Shown here: positions 45,098-55,501 of the stretch, piece after piece
Layout: the number at the start of each line of letters is the position of its first letter
Position numbering within the stretch: position 1 is the stretch's first letter
Assembly: GCA_020912385.1 (NCBI GenBank)
Contig: CP087206.1
Span: 248,001-312,000, forward strand
DNA: 64,000 nucleotides
From: Neofusicoccum parvum
Taxonomy: Eukaryota > Ascomycota > Dothideomycetes > Botryosphaeriales > Botryosphaeriaceae
Reading direction: 5' to 3'
Translations under genes and position numbers: made by a program
Notes under the pieces: model-generated
Seen by the model: only the letters and a program-made list of their open reading frames with translations
The model's database searches: none
Told to the model about the DNA's origin: nothing

Positions 45098-47006
45098 ATG
45101 TCGACTCTCGCAGACGAGCTCTTGAACGACTTCGATGATTCGGGTGATGAGAATGAGGAGGAGCAGAGCAATGAGCCCGCCCAGGATGATGGCGTCGCCT
45201 CTCTCTTTCCGGCTGATGGGCCAGCACCCCAGGTGCAAGCTGGCGGCGAAGAAGGCGGCATGGAACTTGACGGCGACGAAGAGGAGGTTGACGAAGACGA
45301 GGAGTTGATGAGCGGCGCGGCTGCAAAGCAGGCCCGCGATGCGCCCGAGGATGAGGAGGAAACAAAGGCCAGGGTGGAGAAGATGCAGCTGGGAAACGTC
45401 AACGACGTGCGGAGCGTGGCCGGCTTGATGAAGACGCTGCAACCGGTGCTAGAGGTAAGCTTTCCCCCATCATCTTGCGCTCTATATATTCGTTTACATC
45501 CTTGAAAGATACAGCCCTGACGATTGTCCCCGTCCACAGAAAATTGCACATTACAAAGGACTGCCGCCGGATAAGCAGACCAAGAACATCGGCTCCATCG
45601 AGGACAATCCGGAGTACAAGCTGCTTACCCAGTCCAACACCCTCGCCACATCTATCGACAGCGAGATTATTCTGGTCCATAAGTTCATCAGAGACCACTA
45701 CTCCATTCGTTTTCCGGAGCTTGAGACGCTGGTCACAAATCCTCTGGACTATGCGAAGACCGTCGCCATCATCGGAAATGGCCCCATGGACGCAGAGTCA
45801 ATCAAGAAGCAGTCGTCGTCTTCAGACAATATTGTCGGCCAGCCTCTTAATAAGGTCCTCGACGGCCCCTCCATGATGGTCGTAACCGTCGAATCCACGA
45901 CATCCCAAGGACGAGAACTCACAGAATCGGAGCTTGACACCGTTCTGAAGGCCTGCGAGATGACGTTACAGCTTGATGAGGCGAAGAAGATCCTGACCGA
46001 ATACGTTCAATCACGTATGAACATGTTCGCTCCCAATCTGACTGCCCTCATTGGATCACTTACTGCCGCACAACTCATCAATTATGCTGGAGGTATCAAG
46101 GGCCTCTCAAAGACACCCGCTTGCAACATCTCAATCCTCGGATCCAAGAAGCAGACGGGAACCGGATTTGCCACCAACACCAGCATCAGGCACCAGGGCT
46201 ATCTCTACCACTCTGAGCTCATCCGCCACATCCCCACAGATCTGAAGAAGCAAGCTATGCGGATTGTCTCGGCGAAGATCGTACTCGCAGCCCGAGTCGA
46301 TAGCATTCACAGCAGCTCAGATGGATCCACTGGCGAGGAACTGAAGCAGCAGTGTCTCGACCGTCTCGACAAGCTTACCGAGCCGCCGCCTAACAAGGGT
46401 GTGCGGGCCCTCCCTGTTCCGGATGACAAGCCTTCGCGGAAGCGTGGTGGTCGACGCGTCCGCAAGGCTAAGGAAGCTTATGCTATGACAGAATTGCGCA
46501 AGGCACAGAATCGTATGGCGTTTGGTAAAGAGGAGTCTGAGGTTGGTTATGGTACGGGCGAGGGCACCAAGGGTCTCGGCATGATTGGCCAAGGCAACGA
46601 CGGACGCATCCGCGCCACGCAGATCGACCAGCGCACCAAGGCGAAACTGAGCAAGAAAAACCCTGGTTGGGGCGGCGCGACGCCGGTGAGTGGTATGGCA
46701 TCCACCATGCGCGGTGCCGGCACTGCTGGAAATGTCAGCGTGCTGAAGGGCCATGGACTGAGGACTTCGGGCGTCAACACTGGTGGTACGGCGTCGACGA
46801 TTGCCTTCACGCCCGTGCAGGGTCTTGAATTGGTCGACCCGAAGGTCCGCGAGGAGATGAACCGCAAGAGGAAGGCCGAGGAAGACAGATGGTTCAGTGG
46901 AGGCACTTTCACTCAGATTGGAGGTTCAAAGTCTGAGGCCGGTGGCAAGAAGGATGCGGACGGCTTCAAGGTGCCAAGCCTGCCGGTGAAGAAGCAGAAG
47001 CAGTAA
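45098..47006 (+). CDS. PRP31: U4/U6 snRNP-specific splicing factor Prp31
   Basis: Two exons (45098-45454, 45540-47006) joined by an 85-bp intron give 607 residues. The order matches Prp31: acidic N-terminus, coiled-coil and Nop domain (SIDSEIILVHKFIRDHYSIRFPELE, then APNLTALIGSLTAAQLINYAGG and LSKTPACNISILGSKK with HQGYLYHSELI), then the Prp31 C-terminal domain with KRGGRRVRKAKEAYAMTELR, NRMAFGKEE and ASTMRGAGTAGN. The Nop domain binds the 15.5K/Snu13-U4 snRNA stem and helps hold U4/U6 to U5 in the nucleus (established knowledge). The QNRMAFG motif after the Nop domain is characteristic. It is divergent from CLF1, which acts in the same assembly steps. Confidence 0.95.
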
Positions 47007-47535
47007 TCGGGAATCGCTGCACACAGTTGCGGCTGTACATTATGGGTTCTATTCAAAGGGCGGAAAAGTCACGGCGTTCGGCGAGTGGAAGGCGATGCTG
47101 GAAGGCGTTGCTGGGAATCGTGCTCAACAAGCTGCAGGCGTTCGACCATGCGGTTCAAGGCAGCGAATAGCAAGCATTCACAGACAAACACTAGACCTGG
47201 CAAGCAGGGCAGCGAATGTCCTCGTTGAGATACAGGCCTAGCTGTAATAGGAAAGGATGTCCACTGGCTTTGCATGGACTAGAAATGAAATATAAATAAC
47301 GGCCTGATTTGCCACGGAGGGCTTGGTTTCATACGCGCTCTATTCTCGGCAACCCAGGCAGCACGTCGCGGGCGGATGTGACACCGGGCAAGGGCTCGCA
47401 TGCGAGCAGCACGCAGGAAAGCTCAAAAACGCGTTCACCCCGGAGCGAGCACGCGAGCACGACGCATCCCGCACCCTGAGAGCAGCTGCGGGGAGCTTCG
47501 AACAATCGCCGAAGTTTAACCTCACAGCTATAACC
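47007..47535. other. Intergenic region
   Basis: Between PRP31 and the following plus-strand gene I see no gene in 529 bp. The next gene's frame is open back to 47323, but that extension lacks conserved features. Confidence 0.4.
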
Positions 47536-48521
47536 ATGTCAGCCAGCAGCTGCACGTCACCGCGCGCCGCCGATTCCGCCGCCGCAGCTGCTCGCGCAAT
47601 GGACGACGGCACCTCAACAACCGCATCTTCCGCTCATCCCGCCGCGAACAACACCGCAACTCTGGCGGACGACGCAGGATCCTCGCGACCCCCGAAGCGC
47701 AGCAAGACCTCCTCATCGCAGTCGCCCGCCATGTCAGGTACGCCACTCCACCCTCACCCCCGCGGCGTTTACCCGTCCGCCGGCGGCAACACCACCGCGA
47801 TAAGCAACCAGCAACAACGCACCTCACCCCGCCCTCCATCCCCCAATCCGCCCCGCGCCTCACCGCTAACACGCCGCCAGACGCCGACGGCGACTCAACC
47901 ATGCACTCCTCCCCGAACAGCTCCCCCACCACCTCCGAGGACCTCTTCCCGGGCAGCAACCCCATCAACGAGACGACCAGCGGCGGCGTCGCGCTGCCCA
48001 CGCTCCCCACCACCACCGCCGCCGCCACCAGCACACCCGCCGCCGCCGTGCCGTCCACGCCCACGACGGCGCTGGCCTCGCACTCGGAGCTGTCGCCGCC
48101 GTCGTCGCAGGGCGCGTCCGCCAACACCAGCGCCACGCGCACGACGGCCGCCGCCGCCGACGCCGTGATCAACGAGAACGGCAAGCGCGTGCTGCCGACC
48201 GGGCTGAACTTCGGCAGCGCCTCGCGCATCGTGCCGGCGGCGGCGGCGGAGGACGGTGCCGCGGGCGCCGCGGACGGAGGCGGGGGAGGGGCGGTGAGCG
48301 GCGGCAAGAGGGCGGTGCCGGGCGTGCACGCGGCGTCGGGGTACCGGTGGGAGCGCGAGGCGGAGGCGCCCGGGTGGGGGTGGAAGAACAAGAAGGCGCA
48401 GGAGGAGTGGGCGAAGGCGGAGGAGGGGCTGGTGGAGCGGGAGAGGATGGTGAAGGCCAGGTATGGGGATCCGTTGGAGGAGAGGAGGGGGAGTGCGGTG
48501 GGCGTGAAGGTTGCGGGTTGA
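47536..48521 (+). CDS. Hypothetical Ser/Thr/Ala-rich protein with conserved-looking C-terminus
   Basis: Two exons (47536-47737, 47881-48521) joined by a 143-bp GTACGC..CCAG intron give 280 residues. The first two thirds are disordered (Ala/Ser/Thr/Pro-rich, with a basic PPKRSKTSSSQ patch). The last 55 residues are compact and Trp-rich: SGYRWEREAEAPGWGWKNKKA, then EEWAKAEEGLVERERMVKARYGDP. This segment has the spacing and charge of a real domain and is probably what the protein is conserved for. I do not recognise it as a named family. No signal peptide or membrane segment is seen, and the basic patch may be a nuclear signal. Confidence 0.65.
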
Positions 48522-49034
48522 TGCGTGGCGACTGCTTTGGGGTTGTGGAGTTGTGATCGCTGGCCTGATGGGGACAAAGGCTGCGAGGTGGGGAGTTATT
48601 ACTGCATGGCCGGATGAGGGGGTGAGGCGGAATGCTGGTCCGCGGAAGGGAGCACTTGAGGGTGCATTAGTGCTACCAAACACATTGCTGAACAAACGGA
48701 AGGTTAGGAATACAGGACACGGAAATCAAAATAACAAACACTCATACAGGGCATTCAAATACAAAGACTAAAATACCACAGCAGTGGCTATTCATATTCA
48801 TGTTCATCTTGTTCTTGTGTTCATGTCAAAACAACTGCAGTCAGATGAGCACCCTCATGGCCGCAGAAAAATAAACATCCCATCCCAAGATGCCCGTGCA
48901 AGCTTAAGCCTCCACCGAAACGCCGTGTATCCAGGAAAAGAAAATAGCAACAACCCATACGATGCCCATATGCAAACGCCAATAACCATGCCTTCGGTTC
49001 CCTTTCCTCGACCGCAGTCCCATTCCCTCCTCGA
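48522..49034. other. Convergent 3' region
   Basis: These 513 bp between two convergent genes contain their 3' UTRs and no supported gene. Confidence 0.4.
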
Positions 49035-49973
49035 TCAATCACTCTCCTCCCCGTCCAGCGCCTCGTCCTCCTCCTCCCTAACCGCCTTCTCCTCCAGTAA
49101 GTCCTCCTTGTCCCCGTGCTCCTCGTCCTCTCCCTCATCCTCGTCTTCCTCCTCTTCTTCCTCTTCCTCCTGCTCCTCCTCCTCCTCTTCGCCTTCCTCG
49201 TCCTCGCCTTCATCCTGCTCGCCCTCATCGTCCATCATGTCATGATCCCCATTCTCCAGGTCCACCCTCGCCTTCTTAGCCACCGGCTCGCCATTCTCGT
49301 CGACTTCGTGGGCCGAGGAGCCGTTCGTCGCGCCATCGGGCGCAGAAGAGCTGGGGGCGACGCCGCCGGTGGCCGCGGCCTCGGCGGCGCGTTTTTCATC
49401 CTTGACACGGCGGCGGTAGGTGTTGCGCTTGGTGCATTGGATTTCCTGGTATTCTGCGGGGCGCAAGGGTCTCCGGGTTAGCGTCTTTGGAGAGGGAAAG
49501 AGATGGGGGAGGGGAGGAGACGCACTGTTGAGCTCGTTGTTGGTGCGGTCAATGAACATGTCGAATTCGAGCTCTTTGAGCGCGTCGAGCACGTCTTTGG
49601 GCTGGATGGTCTTCTTGTTCTGGCGCGCGGCGATGTCGCTGGCACTGGAGGCGCGTGGTGCGTTAGCATTCCGTGGATGCGGGGCGGTTACGGAGAGTCC
49701 TGCGAGGGTTTGAGACGTACTGTGCGGTCAGGTAGTTCACGAAGACGGTGGCGCTCTTCGAGATGGCCGACTGGGCGACGCTCTGGACGTTGAAGTTGGG
49801 CGGCAGTGCGCCCTTGGCCAGGCGGTTGACCATGGTCTTGGGGAGGTTGAGGTCCTGCAGCGCGTCAGAAGCTGGTACCGGGGAGGAAGCGTGACAGCGG
49901 AGAGCGTGCGGACCTCGACGCTGAGGCCTGGTTCCTCCTCGGCGACGGAAGCGTTGCTCTTGCGCGCGGGCAT
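49035..49973 (-). CDS. DPB4: Histone-fold DNA polymerase epsilon / CHRAC subunit (Dpb4-like)
   Basis: Four exons (49973-49914, 49854-49721, 49644-49526, 49453-49035) give 243 residues. The histone fold (about 20-105) starts with DLNLPKTMVNRLAKGALPPN, typical of Dpb4/POLE3, and continues with QSAISKSATVFVNYLTAHASDIAARQ and KKTIQPKDVLDALKELEF. The C-terminal half is a strongly acidic tail with Glu runs, as in Dpb4 and POLE3. Dpb4 pairs with Dpb3 in polymerase epsilon and with Dls1 in the ISW2/CHRAC remodeller (established knowledge). Intron 1 has a non-consensus donor GTCCGC but a CTGAC branch motif. Intron 3 (72 nt) has no stop in frame. The long GA/TC-rich stretch at 49100-49230 is the Glu tract, not an independent microsatellite. 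Confidence 0.9.
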
Positions 49974-50703
49974 TCTGGATTGGTCGTGTTCGTTGAATTG
50001 GTCGATGGGCTGGGTATTTTGCGTGGAGTTTTTTGGGGGGCGAGACTAGGCGGGTCGCGTGGTGGAGGGATGGCGCGGAGGGAATCAGCAGAGGCGGTGT
50101 CGTGGTGGGGAGGAGCTCGAGACTTGGGTGAAGATCAGAAATGCGCTTTGCATTGCGCGCTGGGTGACGCTTCGGGGGACGGCCCGTGCGCCGCCGCCCG
50201 ACACGCCGACGCGCGACGCGTCTCCCCGCCGGCCCACTCCCCTCCAACTTGCGTCTTCTTCGTCTCTCTCATTGCGTCCCGCGCCTCTGTCGACAGTAGA
50301 TACACCGGTTGAAGACCACTGGCCCGAAGTCCATAGGGCCCAGAGCGCGCCCTCCACGTTCCCCTCTCAGTCATTCTCTTTCTGCTCACCAGCGCGACAC
50401 CGACGTCATAGCTACCCGGCGATCTTCACGAGCTCTGTGAAGATTGACGCTTTGGGGTTTTCTAAGGCTCTTGGTCGATGGCATGGCCCTGTTGGCTCTT
50501 TCTCGTGCGGAGCCACTGCGAGGCCCGCTGGTATGGATCTGTTGTGGTGCATACATCCCTCGTACCTTCCCATTTTGATGTTGTGATCCTGCTCTCCCAG
50601 AACGCCTCTCTTCTTCGATCCCTCTCCACCTCCCCTTCATCACCCCGACCAGCACGGCTGTATTCTTTCTTGCATCACGATTCCACACTCGGCCTCATCC
50701 GCT
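49974..50703. other. Divergent promoter region of DPB4 and the arrestin-like gene
   Basis: No gene is supported in these 730 bp between divergent starts. Confidence 0.4.
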
Positions 50704-52302
50704 ATGGCAGCAACCCCGGTGCCGACCGTAACCCCTAACCCTACTGTCCGCAATCACAATCCTCTTGATATCATCATCACAAACCGCAAATGCAGATATA
50801 CCTCAGGGGACTCAATTACTGGGAAAGTGGCAATATCGCTACCGGATGAGGTCATCGAGTCCATGGAGGTCAGCCTGGTCGGGCTCTGCGAGACCGAGAT
50901 TGTCACCAAACAGAGCGGCTATCGCTCACCAAATCTCACTTCGATTCGCTCCCAGGACAAGCTCGTCGACATCGTGAAGCCCATCACCCATGACTCCACC
51001 GAGACTGCGGATGGATTTTGGCCTTTCGAGTTCATCGTTCCGGAATTCACAAACACCTTGGGGAAGTATTCGTCGCAACAGACGTCTCGGAAGTTCGCAA
51101 CACAACGCCATCTCCTTCCGCCGAGCTTCATGCAACGCGATTCCTCCGGAAACATGGCACAGGTCGTGTACGGCATTCTTGCACGTATGCATCGCAGCAC
51201 TCGAAACCTTGAGCCATACACACACTGGGTCGAAGTCAAAGTGGGCACGGCGCACGAGCATCAGGAGGTTCCATCTCCAGTCCGGCATGACCTGAAGTTG
51301 GTTATCAAACGCTTTTCCCGTAATAGGACACCGCAAACCCTATTTGCCAAGATACGGGATATCCTTTGCTTCAAGACCTCTAGTGTTCCTCGTATCTGTC
51401 TTGAGCCAACCATCTTTCTGCCGGATCAGATAATTCCAGGACACCAGCTGCCGTTTACTATCCTACTGACTCCAAGGCCCCAACGTCCTGCTGATCTCAG
51501 CAAGCCTAAGGTGACGCTCAACAGTCTGAAAGTGGTCCTGAGAGAACAAACATCAATCTTGAAGCAGACCAGCAGACGTTGCCGCGTTGACAAACCCCTC
51601 GACTTAGGTCAAATGCAGATCAGTCTTGAGGACCAGTACGTCGGAATACGACCTCTTATTCTCGAACAAGAGAGAACGCAGTCTATTTTCAAGCAGCTCT
51701 ACAATATCGATGACTCCCTTCTTCCCAACATCAAGACTTTTAGTATTTCGAAGACTCACGAAATCACCGTTCAAGCCGATTGCGTGTGCGAATTACAGTA
51801 CTTCAGCCTGAACATGACCATTCCCGTCACCGTGTTGGAAAGGCCGGTGATCCCGGAGAGCTGGGCGACATATGGTAATACTCCGTCATCTTTCTGCTCC
51901 TCATGCCCTACCTGCCGCCACTCAGCAGCCAACCGCGCCGCACACCAGCTCCTGGCAGGCGGAAGACTGGGGAATATCATGGAGTGGTCGAGAGAGAGTC
52001 TCGTAACGGACTTTGCGGAATCGAGGCCATCAACTGAGGGTACGGCATCGGCCGCCGCTAGGCATGCGCGCAGAGAGAACTTTGGAGACCGCTTGTCGCC
52101 AATCACTGAGGGCCACCGCCATGGTGGTTTGCCACCGCAACCGCGGCCGGCGAGCGAAGGATCGGAGAACACCTTGCTACCTTCTGCTGCAGACATGGTG
52201 CCTCCTTCTGCCAGCCAGGGTGGTTTGGCGCCACTGCCGCCGCCGCCTACCAGGCAGTTGTGGGTCGATCCCCCTCCGCGGAGGAGCGTCAGTGTGATGT
52301 AG
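50704..52302 (+). CDS. Arrestin-like (alpha-arrestin N-domain) protein
   Basis: A single exon of 532 residues starts at ATG 50704. The N-terminal half has the arrestin beta-sandwich pattern: LDIIITNRKCRYTSGDSITGKVAISL (the GD..GKV turn), a second strand set MEVSLVGLCETEI, then FWPFEFIVPEF and PPSF. Later comes the C-domain-like DLKLVIKRFSRNRTPQ and LEPTIFLPDQIIPGHQLPFTI. The C-terminal 130 residues are disordered, rich in Ser, Pro and Arg. Fungal alpha-arrestins are adaptors that bring the Rsp5-type ubiquitin ligase to membrane transporters. I see no clear PPxY motif (only Pro-rich runs such as PLPPPPTRQ), so that role is not established here. The protein is cytosolic by composition. Confidence 0.78.
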   Translation: MAATPVPTVTPNPTVRNHNPLDIIITNRKCRYTSGDSITGKVAISLPDEVIESMEVSLVGLCETEIVTKQSGYRSPNLTSIRSQDKLVDIVKPITHDSTETADGFWPFEFIVPEFTNTLGKYSSQQTSRKFATQRHLLPPSFMQRDSSGNMAQVVYGILARMHRSTRNLEPYTHWVEVKVGTAHEHQEVPSPVRHDLKLVIKRFSRNRTPQTLFAKIRDILCFKTSSVPRICLEPTIFLPDQIIPGHQLPFTILLTPRPQRPADLSKPKVTLNSLKVVLREQTSILKQTSRRCRVDKPLDLGQMQISLEDQYVGIRPLILEQERTQSIFKQLYNIDDSLLPNIKTFSISKTHEITVQADCVCELQYFSLNMTIPVTVLERPVIPESWATYGNTPSSFCSSCPTCRHSAANRAAHQLLAGGRLGNIMEWSRESLVTDFAESRPSTEGTASAAARHARRENFGDRLSPITEGHRHGGLPPQPRPASEGSENTLLPSAADMVPPSASQGGLAPLPPPPTRQLWVDPPPRRSVSVM

Positions 52303-53766
52303 AAGCTTTGGAGTTGGCGGGATATTGATTCGTTTGCTACAGTCGCATGGATTGCTTGCTCCTAATAATAAATGTCTCCGAGCTGCTCGTTCCGAAAATA
52401 GACACAAGATGGCGTGAATGTTTTTGGCGGATGCCCACGGCCGGATGGATAGTCACGGTCTCACTAATCGTACAACTAGGTGGGTGGCAAGGCCTTCAAA
52501 TTAAGGCATACAATAAAGTGCACAGTTCTGCTGATATCCAGTCCGAGTCAGCGGCGAATCTCAGTAGGAGCTTGGGAGTACAAAACCAGGCCGAAGACCC
52601 ACAAAATAAACTAAGCTGGATCTTCAGTATACGACAACACCAAAGTTTTGCACAGGGCTCCCATACTCACTTGGAATTCCACGAGGGCTGGCCTCACTTT
52701 TTGTCCTGCAGTCAAGGTTTGTAATTCCGGTATGCTCTAGATTATGTTCTCCAGAAACGGGAGGATCAGTCTCATCTACGCTCTCCTATGAAATCTGTCA
52801 ACTTTTTTGTGTCCCTGTTGTGTGAACATCACATACGAGACAAATAAGATGTGGGTAAGAGTTGTGTTACATGAAAAATCAGCAATGGCGCGCCAGCTCT
52901 TTCGCCATTCCATGTAAGGGGGTGTAGGGCGGACGAAAGTGGAGGGATATTCATAGTTATGCATAAAAGATTCAACCTCAGTATATAATGCGTGTTCTCT
53001 GAAGAAGCTCGCCACAGCCACTGTTTGTTTTCTAAAGAATGCTTTTGAAACTTTTCACAATCATCCCCCCTTGCTGATCAACGGCAAAGTTTAATATCAT
53101 GGGATGCTCTAAGTCCGGTGAGATTATTCACAGACTGCCTTCGCCAGAAAATTTTCACGTAATTCAGGTGGCTTTAAGAACCACGTAGAGAGCTTGAGTT
53201 TTTCTTTGCAACGCCTCCTAGAGATGGTATAAACAGTGATTCGCAACAATCGGAATAGGGGTCATAGAAAAATACAATGTAGAATTGGAGTATTTTCAGT
53301 GAGGGCGAAACTTGTTTCAATTGCTTCATGGGTGCTGATGATATTCGATCCACTATTATTAATGCGCTTATAGAACCAATCTTTAGCCAGGTCTTGAGAT
53401 ATTCAAAGACTTCCATGAGAACACTGGCTGGCCTTGTGATGCCCATAACTTTCTAGGACTGACGAGCAACGTCTTCAGTCAGCGAAATACATAATTATTG
53501 GCTGGGAAATACGAATCATGGCACCGGAGGATCCAGGATATTGTTCCCTGGACTAATTTGAAAGAGCGACACAAGGAAGATGAGTTCCCTTAAAGTGAAG
53601 TAGCTTTCTTAGGCAATGGTGAAGTGTGCGGACAGAAACTACATTGATTGCAATCGGCGCGCTTATAAAAGGAGTAGAGATTTACACCCACTTGGTAGGA
53701 CTAGTACAAAGTACTGGAGATACGGAAATGATGATACAATTTAGAAACATAAGAGGCTCAGAGCCC
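52303..53766. other. AT-rich convergent region without supported gene
   Basis: This 1.46-kb stretch between two convergent genes is visibly more AT-rich than its neighbours. A minus-strand frame at 53174-53446 has protein-like composition (VFEYLKTWLKIGSISALIIV, then FYDPYSDCCESLFIP) but lacks any recognised domain or partner exon. It may be a relic. No transposon features are visible. Confidence 0.3.
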
Positions 53767-54648
53767 TCACGCCGCCTCCCAGACATACAACCCAACCGGT
53801 GTCCCCTTCAAATCCCACTGATCCAGTCTCCTCCCCTTATCATTTCCTCCCGCCCCAGCAGCAATCATGAATGGCATCAGATGCTCTGATTGCCCCACCG
53901 GATGCGCCAACTTATTCGCCGGCGCCTCCCTCCACCCACTCAACATCTTCTTCCTTTCCTCCACATCCCCCACCTCCGCCACATCCCTCAGCCAATCCTC
54001 AAACCGCAGCAACTCCCCCTTTATCTCCGGCGGAATCTCCTCCTCCCCGGAATAAGACTTCGCGATCCGCATAAAATCATGCGAACTGCCCCCGCTCCCC
54101 ACGACCGCCACGCCCTCGTCCCTCAACCCCTCCAACACCTCCCCCAGCGCCACATTCCTCGCCGTATTCTCCACCTCACTCCCCCCACCCATCACACTCA
54201 TCTGCACGATCGGCACCTCGCCCTCCGGCAACAAGCTCGCCATCGGCACAAAAACGCCATGATCCCAGCCCCGCCGCTCCAGGCCCGCCGCCCAGCCAGC
54301 CGCCCTCAACCTCTCCACGACCCGCGCCGCCAGCGCCGCGTCGCCGCGGCCCTCGTACGTGATCTCGAAGCACTGGGGCGGCAGGTGGGCGCGCATGTGC
54401 TCGTAGTCGTAGTAGATGCCGGGGGCGTCGGCGGCCGAGAGGCGCGGGCCGTCGGCGGCCGGGGTCTCCCAGTGCGCCGTCGCGAGCAGCACGGCGCGGC
54501 AGCCGCCCAGCAGCGGCGCGCCGTGCTTGCGCAGCATCGCCCGGTACGAGGCGTGGTCGGCCGCGAAGGCAGGGAACGGGCCCGCGCCGTGCGAGACGAA
54601 GAGGGCTGGGGCGCGGGGATGGCGGCCGTTTTCGAGGGTCGGCGGCAT
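53767..54648 (-). CDS. LigB/DODA-type extradiol ring-cleavage dioxygenase
   Basis: The frame gives 293 residues from the ATG at 54648. An upstream in-frame ATG at 54771 would add a Lys-rich 41-residue leader and is less likely. The family motifs are LFVSHGAGPF (metal-ligand His20), LLATAHWETP (His59), RGWDHGVFVPMASLLP (His) and VGSGGSSHDFMRI (catalytic His). These mark class III extradiol enzymes such as plant DOPA 4,5-dioxygenase and bacterial YgiD, which use non-haem iron (or zinc) to open catechol rings. Fungal homologues are mostly uncharacterised, and substrates such as DOPA, caffeate or other catechols are possible. A T-rich tract (54651-54675) lies just upstream of the start. The protein is likely cytosolic. 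Confidence 0.88.
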   Translation of the reverse strand: MPPTLENGRHPRAPALFVSHGAGPFPAFAADHASYRAMLRKHGAPLLGGCRAVLLATAHWETPAADGPRLSAADAPGIYYDYEHMRAHLPPQCFEITYEGRGDAALAARVVERLRAAGWAAGLERRGWDHGVFVPMASLLPEGEVPIVQMSVMGGGSEVENTARNVALGEVLEGLRDEGVAVVGSGGSSHDFMRIAKSYSGEEEIPPEIKGELLRFEDWLRDVAEVGDVEERKKMLSGWREAPANKLAHPVGQSEHLMPFMIAAGAGGNDKGRRLDQWDLKGTPVGLYVWEAA

Positions 54649-55501
54649 TGTTTGTTTTTTTTTGTTTTTTTTTTTCGATTCGCGTTGGTCCGGGAGGAAA
54701 AAGATTGGGTGTTTCTTAATATGGCTTTTGGGTTCGTGGTTTTCGAGTCGGGTAGCGGGTGTCGAATGCATGTGGGTGCCGGTTAAGCTTAAGTCTTAAG
54801 TACTGCTGCTGGGGTTGCGTGTTGTCCCATCGTCTTGCCCGATTGATTCGGACGGAGTATTTCACACCAGACGTCCCTCCGAGGGGCTATTACGAAATGC
54901 GTTGCGCCCATTAGCTATGGGCCGGGTCTACAATGTGACCTTCATGCTGGCCACCCAGATTGGGAATCGGTCAACGTCGGCCAAGTCGGTAACTCTCGGT
55001 TCCGTGATCTGAAATCCATCCGGTGAAGGCGTCTTAAGTCCGTTAGGGCCTGTGTTCCAAGAAGTCCGAAGCGGAGACGGGCTGTCCATTTATGCCGTGT
55101 CCGTGTCTCCATGGAGGTCCTGAAGAAAGGTGCTTGGATGCGGGGACATCAAGCTGGATCAGGTGATGCTGCCGTGCTCAGCGGGGTCAGTTCGCAACTT
55201 TTCACGATGCGGGGCTCTGTCAAAGTATCCATGTAGACCAAAACATTAATTCATCAAGCAAATTCGCCGCGTACATCTCTACTCGCCATTACACAACACG
55301 ACATTCCGAAATGTCAAGGTTTTGGGACTAACCCCGCGAAGGAGTGAGAACGAAGAAGGAGCAGACAACCAAGATCAATTCACTTCAAAGGCCTTGTACG
55401 ACTTCCCCTTTCTCTTCCCACCTCCCCAGTTCTTAGAATGGAGAGAAGGAGCGAGAGCGTATGAGAAGCCCAGCTTCAGGAAAAGATAACGCTCGAAACA
55501 T
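54649..55501. other. Intergenic region
   Basis: No gene is supported in 853 bp between the dioxygenase start and the 3' end of the secreted repeat protein. A T-rich homopolymer tract lies at 54651-54675. Confidence 0.4.

Noticed and set aside
47528..48577. 349-codon minus-strand frame opposite the hypothetical protein at 47536
   Set aside because: Ser/Ala/Arg low complexity without motif; the plus strand has a valid intron and a compact C-terminal module.
49100..49230. TCC/TCT-rich tract that looks like a microsatellite
   Set aside because: It is the antisense view of the acidic Glu tail of DPB4.
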